This document shows, piece by piece, positions 1-12,500 of a stretch of DNA of 64,000 nucleotides. Numbering within the stretch: position 1 is the stretch's first letter; each line of letters opens with the position of its first letter. The DNA comes from Haliotis asinina (Eukaryota; Mollusca; Gastropoda; Lepetellida; Haliotidae). The notes below the pieces were generated by a model that was not told where the DNA came from, searched no databases, and worked only from the letters and a program-made list of their open reading frames with translations. The DNA is taken from NCBI RefSeq assembly GCF_037392515.1, contig NC_090282.1, positions 55,390,843 to 55,454,842 on the forward strand, given 5' to 3'. A program made the translations under genes and the position numbers.

Positions 1-521
1 AATCCCTCCCGTAAGATAACCGCACTAAGAGGCACATGCACTGATCATAATCATAAATCTAAATTGTAGAGATATAAAGGACATATTTAATCATAAAATA
101 ATCCTTTCATTTAAATCTATATATTACCTTACGGGGATATCCGCTACCTGCGTTTTCTGGGAGTGATGATGTATCGTGTGTCGGTCTGTGATATCCTTCG
201 AAGGTTTCCATGGGAGACTGGCGGTACGCTGATTCGCCTGATTAAATAGATATTTTCTTGTTGAAGGATAGGCGGTGGCAGCGGTGAGATAATGGGCAAG
301 CTTATTTCGGATTGTGTATAAATGGCGCCGTAAATATACACTTTCTTATAGAGAAATATAAAGAAAGTGCTGAGAATACCGAGCGTACAGTAGTACGTAA
401 ATAACAAGTAGTATCCGAAATGATAACAACAAGACGCGGATCTTCTCCAACATGTTTCAATCATGTATCTTCAGGGAGAAGTCAATTTACAGCTGGGAGT
501 GAATAATTTATTACCAATGTG

Positions 522-553
<32 letters not shown>

Positions 554-1490
554 TGCGCGCGCGCGCGCGCGTGGTGTGCAAAACGTGAACATAGACAGAA
601 GCTATCCGTAAGGATCCAATATTATACTTTACCTGTAACGGGCTCTTCTCAAATGTGATTTGCCTCCAGCGTCAAACAAGCCCATATATATAAATCAAGG
701 ACTTGTTACTTACATTGGCGCTGATGACAAATATCACTTGGTAATGTAACAGTGAAAGCAACTGTTGCAAATAAATGTGGGAAGTAGGAATAATTATTAT
801 TCAAGAGATATTTCAACAAATAGGACAGATATGTATATAAATATCGGTAATGCTGAAGGCAAAATGCACTGACATAAACCCAGTTCAAGACGTCACTGAT
901 CGATGTAACGAAAAAAAATAATAATTCGTGATTTCGGCGTTACGTTTACAGAAGAGAACATAGGAAATATATGACAATGATGACGTCTTTCAAAATATGG
1001 CACTCTGTTAATGTCTTGAATTCAGAAAAGTATATTTTACCCTATTAAAATTGAGCACGATTAAAACTTCTTTTTTTAAACACAATCTCGGTCATGGTTC
1101 AGCTGGATAACCCATCAGATCACTGGGACTAAACCAATAACGTGACTTCATAATACCAAAAGTTCCTGTATAGCTGAAATGAAACTGACAACAGCACACA
1201 TGGTCAGGACACGGTACTTATCAACTTAAAGCATTATTAACCAGCTTCGTAACGGTATTCCTGCCCGAAAGACCTGACGAGGCTGACTTGTGACAACGTA
1301 CACAGTCTAAGTAGTTCCGATCCTACAGTCCATAGCGATCCTATTAGAATTTAAGTATATGGGCAGATTTTGCTGTGTTTACACAAACACTGCTCGGGTT
1401 ACCATGCTGATGGCTCTTCCTTCAATGTGACGACATTTTTTGTTGACGCGGAGAATGCCTCACTTCTGTCAGATCAGCGATAGCAAATAT
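1..1490. other. Non-coding stretch, no gene recognised
   Basis: I see no exon with splice sites and no family similarity on either strand. The only clear structure is the microsatellite at 519-572. The AT-rich sequence beyond the 3' end of the MYND gene is intergenic as far as this window shows. Confidence 0.6.
519..572. repeat. Compound (TG)n-(CGTG)n-(CG)n microsatellite
   Basis: A TG run passes into cgtg/gcgt steps and then a pure CG run. Alternating purine-pyrimidine of this kind can adopt Z-DNA. No gene is attached. Confidence 0.95.
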
Positions 1491-1655
1491 GTGTGTGAGT
1501 ATGATTTTACGCCGCTTTTAGCAATATCTCAACAATATCAAGGTGGGGGACACGAGAAATGGGATTCACACATTGTAACTGAGTGGGGAATCGAACACGG
1601 GTCTTTCGCATGACGAACCAACTCCACTCTAAGTTACTCCACTTGTCCACTGATG
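1491..1655 (-). mobile_element. tRNA-derived SINE copy, minus orientation
   Basis: The unit runs gattttacgccgcttttagc, acattgtaactgagtgggga, atcgaacacgggtctttcgc and matches the copies at 11915, 16026 and 40425. On the minus strand its head resembles a tRNA with box A- and box B-like parts, so it is a Pol III-type SINE rather than a tRNA gene. Confidence 0.7.
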
Positions 1656-1894
1656 TGATGACGTGACAGAGCAAAATTATTAACAAAGAATCGACTGACT
1701 CATTAACTTGACAGGTACAATAAAGATCCACATGCACATGATCTCCAGCCATCGGGACACTTGTGCTGCGTCATCGCATATGTCCATGCATCTGGTAAGG
1801 CGGTTGAATAAACGTCCACCGTTAATGCTAAGCATATAAATAATAATCTCTCACAATTTCAGGCTGTTAAGGTTCTGTTGTCTCGACTGCATAC

Positions 1895-2010
1895 ACGAAT
1901 TTTAATGAAACAACAGGGAACAGGTCAAAATGGCCACACAAAAATGTCAAAATGGCCACAACCCCTAGTCAAAATGGCGACACAAAAAGGTCAAAATGGC
2001 CACACATTAT
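1895..2010. repeat. Short minisatellite (caaaatggccacac unit)
   Basis: Four degenerate copies of ggtcaaaatggccacacaaa follow one another. The small ORF across it is a by-product of the repeat. Confidence 0.8.
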
Positions 2011-3685
2011 TTTATTATTTTTCAAAACTCAAGACATTTGTATTAGTTGATATCAAAGTGTAAAAATGACAAAAGAAGTTATATCACACAAAACTTGGTG
2101 TTCATAACTGAGATACTTTACTCACTGATACTTTGAAACTGAGGTGAAAGACAAGTTCACCCTGCTCGAGACTGGCTCACAGAACAGGAAACCTCTACTG
2201 ATAGAGTGTATTGGATAAACCTATGTCCAAAAGGTATTTCCCTTGTTACAAGGTTCTGTTGATAACCACCATTGAGTCACGACCGAAGGATTAACCAGAA
2301 TGTACCGTCATCTCCTTGTGACATTACGACCGTCGATAACGTGTTGAAGACAAGTTTTATCAGACGAAATGTTTTCGATTTGTAATCTCGCATCCTGCAC
2401 CACGTCTGATCGGACGACCTTCCCGTAGACAGACATCCAGAAGCCTTCTGATGGTATGGCTGGAGAGATCGGATTCCCACTAATGGCGGAGTGCTTCTAC
2501 GTACGTAGTTAAGGGATTAGAACCCGGTCATCAAAGCCACTGGTCTTTTTCGATCTTTCAGGTCTGAGACGATTCATAACTTCATGACACTGGTAGCCTC
2601 GGGCCCCCTCACATATCGAATAACCTGGTTGTTAATATTAATATTATAGCAGGGAGCCTATATAGAGAATTATAGCGTATCCCTGGTTATAGTTAGCACT
2701 GATGTTGCGTCAGGACCGCCGTGGGCCATGCATGCCAGTAACTGCGTGTTTTTTTTGTGAAAGTCTGTCTTGCCATGTCATGTTTTTCGAATATCATATA
2801 TTTTGTCGTCTTTGAATTCAGATCATAAACCTCTGTTGAACATTGTGCAATTTTGAAGTGTATACAGTACGGTGTCTGACGACTTCGCTGCATGCAATAT
2901 TCCAGACATGTCTTAATATGGACAAACTATATGATGTATGTAATGTACAAAACGTGTGTACATTGAGAGAAACTTTTGGCAAGGGTCCCACTCTCTTAAT
3001 TTACCTGTATCGGGTTCAAACTTCAAACTAGCCTGGATATATCTATATATATATATATAATCTCTAATCATTGGGACATTTGTGTTGCATGCATCTGGTA
3101 AAGCGCTTGAAGAAATGGCAACCATTTAACTGTTTCTTGTATGGTAGTATGATGTCTCTTGGATAATGATTTTGTTTGCCACATTTAGCAATTCAGTTTT
3201 GCATCAAGACTGTGTAACTGGCCTCAAAAATACATATCTACATTAAAAATGGAGGAATGTTCTCAAGTTTCATTTGTTGCCAACACCACTTGTCACACGC
3301 CAGCAATATATGTTCAGTCGTCTCCTTTTTCACAAAGCAAGTGGGTGAAGGATTTGACTCATGGCCAAACCACATGCCACTCAAACTGATAAGGTTTATG
3401 CCTGATTACAATGTATGTGTGGAAAATGATAATTGTTTAACATCTGTTAGACTTGAGATAACACTTTCTCAGAAAAAGAACAAAGTCCTGAACATTTAGG
3501 GGTAGCCTAGTCTATATTTTTTGGGAGGTACAGTTTTGGGATTTAAAATAGACAATCCTTCATGAAATTCCGATTTATGAATTTGAAAGCAGAGGAAGAT
3601 GGTTGAAGTGTTGAAATTACATTGAATGACACAGCAAATGATACCTCAAAGGAAAAGAGAATTATATCACAGAAAAGAGTGAGTT
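2011..3685. other. Non-coding stretch, no gene recognised
   Basis: Only short unconnected ORFs lie here. There is a short AT run near 3041-3060. I find no exon, transposase or reverse transcriptase similarity. Confidence 0.55.
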
Positions 3686-3925
3686 TAGTTTTACATCACT
3701 TTTAGCAATATTAAAGCAATATCCCTACAGAGACACCAGACAGGGGCATACCCTATAGAGACATCAGACAGGGGCATACCCTATAGAGACATCAGACAGG
3801 GGCATACCCTATAGAGACACCAGACAGGGGCATACCCTATAGAGACACCAGACAGGGGCATACCCTATAGAGACACCAGACAGGGGCATAACACATTGTA
3901 ATGTTGGGAATTATTCAAGTGACAT
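3686..3925 (-). mobile_element. tRNA-derived SINE copy carrying an internal 28-bp array
   Basis: The left part (gtgagtttagttttacatca, cttttagcaatatt) and the right part (cacattgtaatgttgggaat) match the SINE seen at 1491 and 11915. Between them the gacaccag segment of the SINE has expanded into a tandem array at 3726-3890. Confidence 0.7.
3726..3890. repeat. 28-bp tandem array, about six copies
   Basis: The unit is agagacaccagacagggg followed by cataccctat and is nearly perfect from copy to copy. It differs only at acacc/acatc. The array sits inside a SINE. Confidence 0.95.
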
Positions 3926-3952
3926 TGGTGTGACCAGGTAACACTTTAACAT

Positions 3953-4180
3953 CTAGTGTACTCCTCCACCTCTCAATGAGGAGATGCAGTTACATACAAT
4001 CATACAATAGAGATTAGAATCAGTATATTTCTCCCTGTAATACACATGAGAAACAGAATATTTCCCTCTGTAATACACATTAGAACCAATATATTTCCTT
4101 ATGTAATACATATTAGAACTAGGACATAGCCTCCTGTAATACACATCAGAAGAATTACATATGCTCCTGTAATACAAAGG
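3953..4180. repeat. Diverged leading edge of the 31-bp array
   Basis: Irregular units of the form (c)tcctgtaatacacat-agaa-agtatat resemble the homogeneous array that follows but vary in length and sequence. The 74-residue ORF across it on the minus strand is only translated repeat. Confidence 0.75.
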
Positions 4181-4895
4181 ACTCCAGTATATCTCCCGCT
4201 AATACACAATAGAATCAGTATATCTCCCACTAATACACAATAGAATCAGTATATCTCCCGCTAATACACAATAGAATCAGTATATCTCCCGCTAATACAC
4301 AATAGAATCAGTATATCTCCCGCTAATACACAATAGAATCAGTATATCTCCCGCTAATACACAATAGAATCAGTATATCTCCCACTAATACACAATAGAA
4401 TCAGTATATCTCCCACTAATACACAATAGAATCAGTATATCTCCCGCTAATACACAATAGAATCAGTATATCTCCCACTAATACACAATAGAATCAGTAT
4501 ATCTCCCGCTAATACACAATAGAATCAGTATATCTCCCGCTAATACACAATAGAATCAGTATATCTCCCGCTAATACACAATAGAATCAGTATATCTCCC
4601 ACTAATACACAATAGAATCAGTATATCTCCCACTAATACACAATAGAATCAGTATATCTCCCGCTAATACACAATAGAATCAGTATATCTCCCGCTAATA
4701 CACAATAGAATCAGTATATCTCCCGCTAATACACAATAGAATCAGTATATCTCCCACTAATACACAATAGAATCAGTATATCTCCCGCTAATACACAATA
4801 GAATCAGTATATCTCCCACTAATACACAATAGAATCAGTATATCTCCCGCTAATACACAATAGAATCAGTATATCTCCCACTAATACACATTAGA
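4181..4895. repeat. Homogeneous 31-bp tandem array, about 22-23 copies
   Basis: The unit is cagtatatctcccgctaata followed by cacaatagaat. Copies are essentially identical except for one alternating site (cccgct or cccact), which gives two monomer types. The homogeneity points to recent amplification or gene conversion. It lies downstream of the MYND gene's 3' end and contains no spacers, so it is not CRISPR-like. Confidence 0.97.
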
Positions 4896-5232
4896 ACCAG
4901 TTTATTTCACCATCATACCCAGTTAACTCCATTACCTTTCCCTGTTACATACATCTGAACTATAATGGACAAAATAAGTTAGGGATATTGGTATTTTTAT
5001 GATTGATATTTTATCAGTGTATCAATAAATAAATAGATCATTATTAAAAATTTCGAAATCTTCTATTTTTGTCCAGTATAGTATATTTCCATATCAAATG
5101 TAGTAGACAAGTATAGTTCACCTTGCAATGAACTATCAAACCAACAGATTTACCACTGTACTGAAATGTAGAGCAAATCAGTTTTTCTCATAATAATAAA
5201 TCCTTTTAAAGAACACCAGTTGATGTAAATTG

Positions 5233-5238
5233 TTTATT
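5233..5238 (-). terminator. Possible polyadenylation signal of the MYND gene
   Basis: On the minus strand this reads AATAAA. It is the first such hexamer I noticed past the stop codon at 6360, about 1.1 kb downstream and just beyond the 3' array. That would give a 3'UTR made mostly of tandem repeat. There is no transcript evidence here. Confidence 0.3.
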
Positions 5239-5404
5239 CTTACACAAAATATACAATAAATCGTTGTGTCCAATCAAACGCAAACATTCTTACCTTACCA
5301 AACAACTCACAAAAAAGTATGGTTGGTTACTGTTGACAAACGGTAGTCATTCACTACACTTATTAGTCACATAAGTGTATCTTTCAACCAAGCTCATCAT
5401 GGAG

Positions 5405-6353
5405 CTTAGAAGACCTCATACACCAGTCTGTAGATGAATCCAAATGATGTACCAGTCCTTGGAGCCAGAAGACATACACCAGTCTGTAGATGAATCCAAA
5501 TGATATACCAGTCCTTGGAGCTAGTACACATACACCAGTCTGTAGATGAATCCAAATGATGTACCAGTCCTTGGAGCCAGAAGACATACACTAGTCTGTA
5601 GATGAATCCAAATGATGTACCAGTCCATGGAGCTAGTACACATACACCAGTCTGTAGATGAATCCAAATGATGTACCAGTCCTTGGAGCCAGGAGACATA
5701 CACCGGTCTGTAGATGAATCTAAATGATGTACCAGTCCTTGGAGCCAGAAGACATACACTAGTCTGTAGATGAATCCAAATGATGTACCAGTCCATGGAG
5801 CTAGTACACATACACCAGTCTGTAGATGAATCCAAATGATGTACCAGTCCTTGGAGCTAGTACACATACACCAGTCTGTAGATGAATCTAAATGATGTAC
5901 CAGTCCATGGAGCTAGTACACATACACCAGTCTGTACATCCAAATGGTATATCAGTACAGTCTATCATCACAGAGGTAGAAGTCCTCACACACCAGTCTG
6001 TAGCTGGATCCAAATGATGTACCAGTCCTTGGAGCCAGACGACATACACCAGTCTGTAGATCCAAATGGTATACAAGTACAGTCTATCATCACAGAGGTA
6101 GAAGCCCTCATGCACCTGTCTGTAGATGGATCCAAATGATGTACCAGTCCAGCCCATTGTCATGGAGCTGGAAGATGTTATACACCAGTCAGTAGATGGT
6201 GCCAATGATATAACAGTCCATCCTCATGGAGCTGGAAGATGTTATACACCAGTCAGTAGATGGTGCCAATGATATAACAGTCCATCCTCATGGAGCTGGA
6301 AGATGTTATACACCAGTCAGTGGATGGTGCCAATGATATAACAGTCCATCCTC
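5405..6353. repeat. Tandem array abutting and derived from the last coding bases of the MYND gene
   Basis: Units of roughly 57-64 bp have the form atggagctggaagatgttat, acaccagtcagtagatggtg, ccaatgatataacagtcc. The end of the terminal exon (6354-6410) has the same layout: atggagctagaggttatcat, acaccaatctgaagatgaag, ccattactgtacca. So the array unit is a copy of the last roughly 50 coding bases plus the stop codon. Copies near the gene (6150-6353) are closest to the exon, and distal ones (5405-6000) form a second, more diverged subtype. The 153- and 105-residue ORFs on the minus strand are translated repeat. Confidence 0.85.
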
Positions 6354-6359
6354 ATGGAG

Positions 6360-6566
6360 CTAGAGGTTATCATACACCAATCTGAAGATGAAGCCATTAC
6401 TGTACCATGGCATATTGTTCTCTTCACACACCTTGCGGAATGGACTGTGAAATGGGTTAATCTCGGGTGTGGTGCATGTTCCAAGCCTAACTCCCTCCAT
6501 GGCAAGTCGGGCACAGTCACAGCTGTACTGACAGTAGTCAGTGAAGTAGGCAGCCATATTGTTCAC
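6360..6566 (-). CDS. ZMYND15: MYND gene coding exon 10 (terminal)
   Basis: Acceptor cttgcag precedes VNNMAAYFTDYCQYSCDCAR. The exon ends PWYSNGFIFRLVYDNL then stop. FTDYC..S and the PWYSN near the end are hallmarks of the MSS51 C-terminal domain. It enters in phase 0. The last roughly 50 bases are repeated in the adjoining array. Confidence 0.9.
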   Translation of the reverse strand: MNNMAAYFTDYCQYSCDCARLAMEGVRLGTCTTPEINPFHSPFRKVCEENNMPWYSNGFIFRLVYDNL

Positions 6567-9500
6567 CTGCAAGATAGACTGCAGATTCTGAGGTTACTGA
6601 TACCTTATAATACATCTTTGAAAACTACACTACAAACAGCGTTATTTTGTGGAATGTATAAATCACATACAAAACTTTACTCAAAATCAACAGCAGAAAG
6701 TTTGAACATTGAACTGGAACCCTATTCTGAATGTCGGTACAGACAAATTCATCCAGAGCTCTAGATATGCTGCATATCCAGATATAATATCCATAATATC
6801 CAGATTTTTAAAGAAGTTCAAAAATATATATTAAAATCTAAAAGGTTCAGTGATTGGATATAATGTTAATCATGTAAGGAAATCATGTATTCCCTGTAAT
6901 TATTTGTTTTATATGGCTTATTCTCCTTCTGTATATATATTTCTATTCCTGTACATAGTTTGTTTCACTTCATGCGTGTAAGCATTGCATATAGGAGAGG
7001 GTTTCACTAAGTTGGGATAACTTGTACCCAATCCCTTCTCTCTATGTAAATATGTTTAAAATAAAAATATGCTGCATATTTGCATAAAATATGCTATGAA
7101 AAAGTTGAAGTATGCAAGAAAATAGATTTCAGCATTTGAAAAAACAGGAAATATTTATGCTTACTTTATGTCAATATAACAATAGTCATTTCCCCAATAC
7201 ATCAAAATTGGAAATTTTAACTATAAATTGTATATTTATATACTTATCCTATCTCACGTTATGCATCTCTCTTCCTCACTCCAACCATGTGTGGAAACGT
7301 GCTGTCAGCTATGTTGAATCAAATCTTCCTGGCCTCTGACCACCCGACCCCACCATTGACACCTGTCAATCATCTTGCTCGTGCAGCCGTCTCTGCTGAT
7401 CACGTGACGACTTGTACTTGTCAATCTCGTCTTGGAGCTACCCTTAATCTGTGAAGTGGGGCAGGTTGGGTGGGCATCCATCCATCCATTTTATAGTTAA
7501 AATTTCCAATTTTTAAACTTATTCTATCTGTAGTGTGGATGAACCAGTAGGTTGAATCGGTCAGGAAGTGGAACTGGATCTGGTTCGGCTAGCTCTGCAA
7601 GATATACAAACCAACTCCCCGCCAGCCAGTAGGATGTGACCAAAAGCAGTATCATCTGCTGAATCGTACGCAGCTTGAAAAGCATGCGTGGAAGAAGGGC
7701 CGTTGGTAGAAACGTGTATGCGTTGAAACCATCCCACAGAATTGTAAGAGCCAAGCCAACAGGTCCAGGATCGGAGACACGAACAGGTGCAGCTGATGGT
7801 TGAATCTGGTGGCGAATATGTCTGCAGTTGGCTTCGTCAATGGAAGACAAATAGTCCTGAACACCACTGTATGTAACTTCCACTCCATTTGGGATGGACG
7901 CTTCGGACGTGACAGAGAGACATTCTTGACCCCTGGAATATGATTGGCCCGAACCGATATTTTGAGAGAGTCCACCAGGTCAAAGAATTGTTGCGTCCAC
8001 CGAAGAAGTTGAGATGACCATGTTGATCCCATCTGATTGATGTGCCACATGACCGCTGCGTTGTCCGATCGAACCGATCCCTGTAGTTCTTCCTGACAAT
8101 GACTGATGGCCAAGATTACTGCCCTCAGTTCTAATACACTGATGTGACATGCGCTGTCTGTGAGAGACCACTGCCCTGCCACTTGCTGATTGAGAAGGTG
8201 AGCTCCCCACCCGTGTAGAGACGCATCCATGTACAAGTGGTGAGACGGAACAAACGGCTCTAAACAAACTCTGCCGCAAACATTCAACTCTTGCATCCAC
8301 CACAGTAAATGACAGTGAAGCTCCATGGGTAGCATGATCAGTGCAGATGGAACGCCCCTCCTCATGTGTGGAGCTAGAAACACTTGCAATGGCTGGAGCT
8401 GTGACCTCTGAGGGTTAAAGCCTGAGCTGGCGGTGCGTCCTGGGTTGAGTTAATGCAAGGGGAATTAAGCGTTGCATCTTGCTGAACCGCTCCCTTGGAA
8501 CAAACAGTTTGTTGACCTCTGTGTCGAACACTGCCCCGATGAACTGAAGGCATTGAGTAGGACTCAGCTCCTACTTCTGCCGATTCACTAACCAGCCTAA
8601 CTGGTGAAGTAGCTGCATCGTAAACTCCATGTGACGCAGGAGGAGAGCAGAATAGGCATGGGCTGGAATGCAGTCGTCAATGTACGCTTCGAAGACTATT
8701 CCCTTGCGATGCAGAAAGCTGGTGATTGGCATCGTGACCCATGTGAATAGCCATGAGGCCAAGAAATTTCAAACGGGAGCACCCGCCACTGATAGTGGGT
8801 GCCCTTCGAAAACAAACCAAAGAAACTTGCAATGAGCTGGGAAGAACGGGATGTGCAGATCCCCCGGCTTGATGATTGTTCTTAAAAGAGCTACTGACAC
8901 CATCCGGAAGTGAGGTGGAGTCTGTAGATACCTCTTGTTGAAGACCTTCATGTTGAAAATTAGCCTCAACTTGTCCGAATCCTTCTTCGAGACTAAAATC
9001 CCAGATCGACTGGAGCCGGTCCCAGGGACTCTATCGCAAGCTTCTGGAGTAACGTATCTATTGTGGTTCGCAAGACATCCAGTTGCTGAACTGGATATGT
9101 TCTGTGTCCTGATAACCGTGTCAAGGGAGGATTCTCCACAACCGGGAGTTGAAAACCTTTGGACAGAGTGGTTAACACATAAGGGTCTTCCAGAATGGTC
9201 CAATTTGGTGCATAAATTCCAAGTCTTCCGCTTACTGGTGATGACTGGATAGGCACGACTGGGGGCGGAAGTACCCAGTCGTGCTCTGATGTCATGCAGT
9301 CCTGTTAGAGGACTGCTCGGAAATGCCTGATGGCCTTGGAGTGACGCTGACAATTGGCACGACCTCTGCTTCCTCTCCCCAGAAAAGGGGATCCAGTCCC
9401 TGAGCGCAAGTCTGGGTTGGTGGGTTCATAACGGGCCATCTGCTGATGTCGCATAGATTCCTCTAACTGTAATCTCTGATACTTCAGGAGCTCAACCGAA

Positions 9501-12500
9501 ACTTGTAGATGCGCATCTTGACTGACCTTGTTAGCCATTTCTCTAATAGCCCCACTGAAAGGTCAACTACCAGACCAAGGATGGTGAAATAAATCTGTTC
9601 GGAACCTATCCTCAGAGGAAGATAGCTGTAGAGGTCCCCTTCGACACACAGCAGTGATGTAGGAGAAAAAACTGCAATCAAATCCAGGATGATGATAATC
9701 TGTTCCTGCACCAAGACCACAGCTGCCCGAATATACACCTGACTCACAGCCATAGCCACTCCCTCTGTCGTTGTTAGCACCAAGTTGAGTGGAACCATGA
9801 CCTTACAAATGGTTCCGCCTAAATGAACCAACTCATGATCCTTAACCATAAAGGGAGAATAAGACCTCTGCTTAGACCCCAACAAAGAAATGCTTTGCTG
9901 TAGTTGCAAACTGTCAGCAATCCACACCAGTAAAGATAGTGTATCTACCACATGGATGCTGACATCTGAACTTGACGAGCTGTCAGATGAGGGAGACGGG
10001 GTGACAGACCGACAAACAACTACCGAGTTGTGAATTGGTAATGAAAAGGGTAATGTAACAGAAGCGTTTCCAAATCCGTTGCCGTATCACCGCAGCTGCG
10101 CGCATCACAAACGCATCAAAATCCATATGTTGCGATGTTACCGTTTCCAGTACTGGTGCCAAGGAGACCATCAAAGTAGGTCTTGATAAAGGTATCGATG
10201 TAAACTGCGGAGTGCTATGTAACTAACCAGTCACGCCTGAGTAACCAGTAGAGCAAGTTACTAACGGTGCCCTGACAGCAGCTGTCAATACACGTGGAGT
10301 ATCCATTGACACAAGAGGCACACTCCTAACTGCCGCACTGCCGACTGTATATGCACTAAGCGCTGCACTCGAACCAACATGGAAAATAAACTCTCTGTGA
10401 TCAAACACCAAACCAAAGTCACCCTGAATAAGTACCGCACTGGAGCAATATGGTTGAGGAAACACTGAACCGAGACTGCAGAGTGAAGCGAAGTGTTCGC
10501 ATGAAGTGAATGGGAAAACACCAAATCGATTCCACCCCTACTACTTAAGTGAATCGCCGAATCAGACTCAATCGGATGAGCTGCAACCATATCGTGGCCT
10601 TGAGTGGTAGACCGACTCGCACTAGAGAGTTTGAGAGTCAATGGATCGGTTGGATGAATCGATGAAAAATACTGTGGTATCGTGAGAATAGATGCCTGAC
10701 GCATTGAAGGCTTTGGTTGTGATAAAACCATCATACATGGTGGTGACGACGATTTGCCCACGTCCCACAAGGCCTCCAAATTACTAGGACAAGACAATCA
10801 TCTCAAATTCTCACTCAGGTATGAGTCCAAGGCCTCATTCAAAAAAGCTTCATCTGCTGATTTTGAAGATGACTGTCTAGCAACTAATTTGTGTCGTTCT
10901 TTCCTCGGCTTTATAGGGAGCAGATTGCCCATCTTCTGCTCGCCGACGATCTCTCTCAGATAACCGTCTATTAGCTACCTGCCGATACTGAGAAAACTCC
11001 TCATTGTGTTTCCCTTTGCAATACGTACATCTGTTAGACCTATCACAAATGCCTATGCAATCCATACATAAGTTGTGAGGGTCTGCCGCTGAGAAGTTTC
11101 TAATACATTGACCACAACGTCTACGTTTCTTAGGTACCTTCTTTGTAGATCCACCCATGTTTCACAATTCTTCACAGAGACAACACGCGTCCACACTGTG
11201 GTGCGACAACAAAGAGAATGACAAGTACAAGTCGTCACATGATCAGCAGAGATGGCTGCATGAGCAAAATGACTGACAGGTGTCTATGGCGAGGACAGAG
11301 GTCGGGTGGTCAGAGGCCAAGAAGATTTGATTCAACTTAGCTGACAGCATGTTTCCACACAAGGTCGAAGTGAGGAAGAGAGATGCATAACGTGAGATAG
11401 GATAAGTTTAAAAATCTAACTGTTAGACTAAATCCATGGCTGTTACATCATCTAATATCCATCTTGGTATCTTGTTTACACCAAAATGGATGTAAAGGGA
11501 CTTATTATTTCTTGAAGCACATGTGGATAAAGCTGTATTAGCTACTAGCCTAGCATTTTTGGGAGGATTTTGTCTTAATAGAAACTGAATAAAAATGTCG
11601 CACCTGTTATACATACTTTAAATGAATACCCAAATTTTAGAAACATGGTGGGTATCAAAAAGTATAGATGTGCACATGAAAATAGAAATACCTTCTTAGT
11701 TTCAAATGTATGGGTATCATACCCACATGGCACAAATCTAATCTGGAGCTATGTTTATCAATCTTAACAGGTGGAAAAGACATAATTCAGTATTTGATCT
11801 TGAAATAAGATTAGTAATGCATAGTTCTAGACAGGAAAGGGCCTGTATGAAACTATGATGATAATGTATATTTTAATGTTACACGAGACTGCAAACAATA
11901 CATACATTAAAAGGAGAGAGTGAGTCTAGTTTTATGCTATTTTCTGCAATATTCCAGCAATATCATAGCAGGGGCACCAGAATTGGACTTCACATATTGT
12001 ACCCATGCAGGGAATTGAAACTGGGCCTTTGACGTAACCGCTTTGACAACTAGGCTAACCCACCGCCCTACACTGAAAGGAAGGTCAAATTTGCTGTCAA
12101 ACAAACCTTCATTTTCTTGAGAGAAGCTGCCCAGGTCATGTATGCTCCCACACCAGCATTAAAACCTGTTGGAATAGATCATGTATTTGATTTTTACAAA
12201 CTGTAACCATTTCACTCTGAATATCACACAGAACATAGCTCAAAAGTCTGAAACTTCTTAACATACTATGTAAACAGAGTAGGAGAATATTACAGCCACC
12301 ATTAGAATAATCAGCTTTGTAAAATGACAGGCACAAACGCTATAGCACAAAGAGAGAGGGAAACTGACTGACTTCTGCACATTTGGGGTAAGATCGGGAG
12401 ACAAACAGAAGGCATCGTCAACGGTCACTGACAAATGGAGCCAAGCAGTGTAGGTGGAGGGGACAAGACTCCTTCATATATTCTTGGAGCTAGATGCCAA

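Larger units (their letters stand above)
7205..11410 (-). mobile_element. DIRS-like retroelement A (gag, RT, RNase H; recombinase missing)
   Basis: Inverted terminal repeats of about 190 bp lie at 7244-7430 and 11215-11405 (cttatcctatctcacgttat at one end, ataacgtgagataggataag at the other). A second pair of inverted arms lies at 7205-7232 and 7490-7517. Inverted ends plus an extra complementary arm are the layout of DIRS-order retrotransposons. Reading on the minus strand gives a gag-like Cys-rich protein, then RT, then RNase H, all broken by frameshifts. I find no tyrosine recombinase between RNase H and the terminal repeat, so the copy is internally deleted. It lies in the last intron of the MYND gene in sense orientation. 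Confidence 0.85.

Noticed and set aside
4181..4895. Regular direct repeats resembling a CRISPR array
   Set aside because: The repeats are contiguous with no unique spacers and the DNA is eukaryotic; it is a plain 31-bp minisatellite.
5406..5867. 153-residue ORF on the minus strand
   Set aside because: The protein is a translation of the roughly 57-bp array (repeated YIIWIHLQTGVC-like units) with no independent coding evidence.
6354..6764. 136-residue plus-strand ORF
   Set aside because: It is antisense to the terminal MYND exon, which has strong family similarity on the minus strand.
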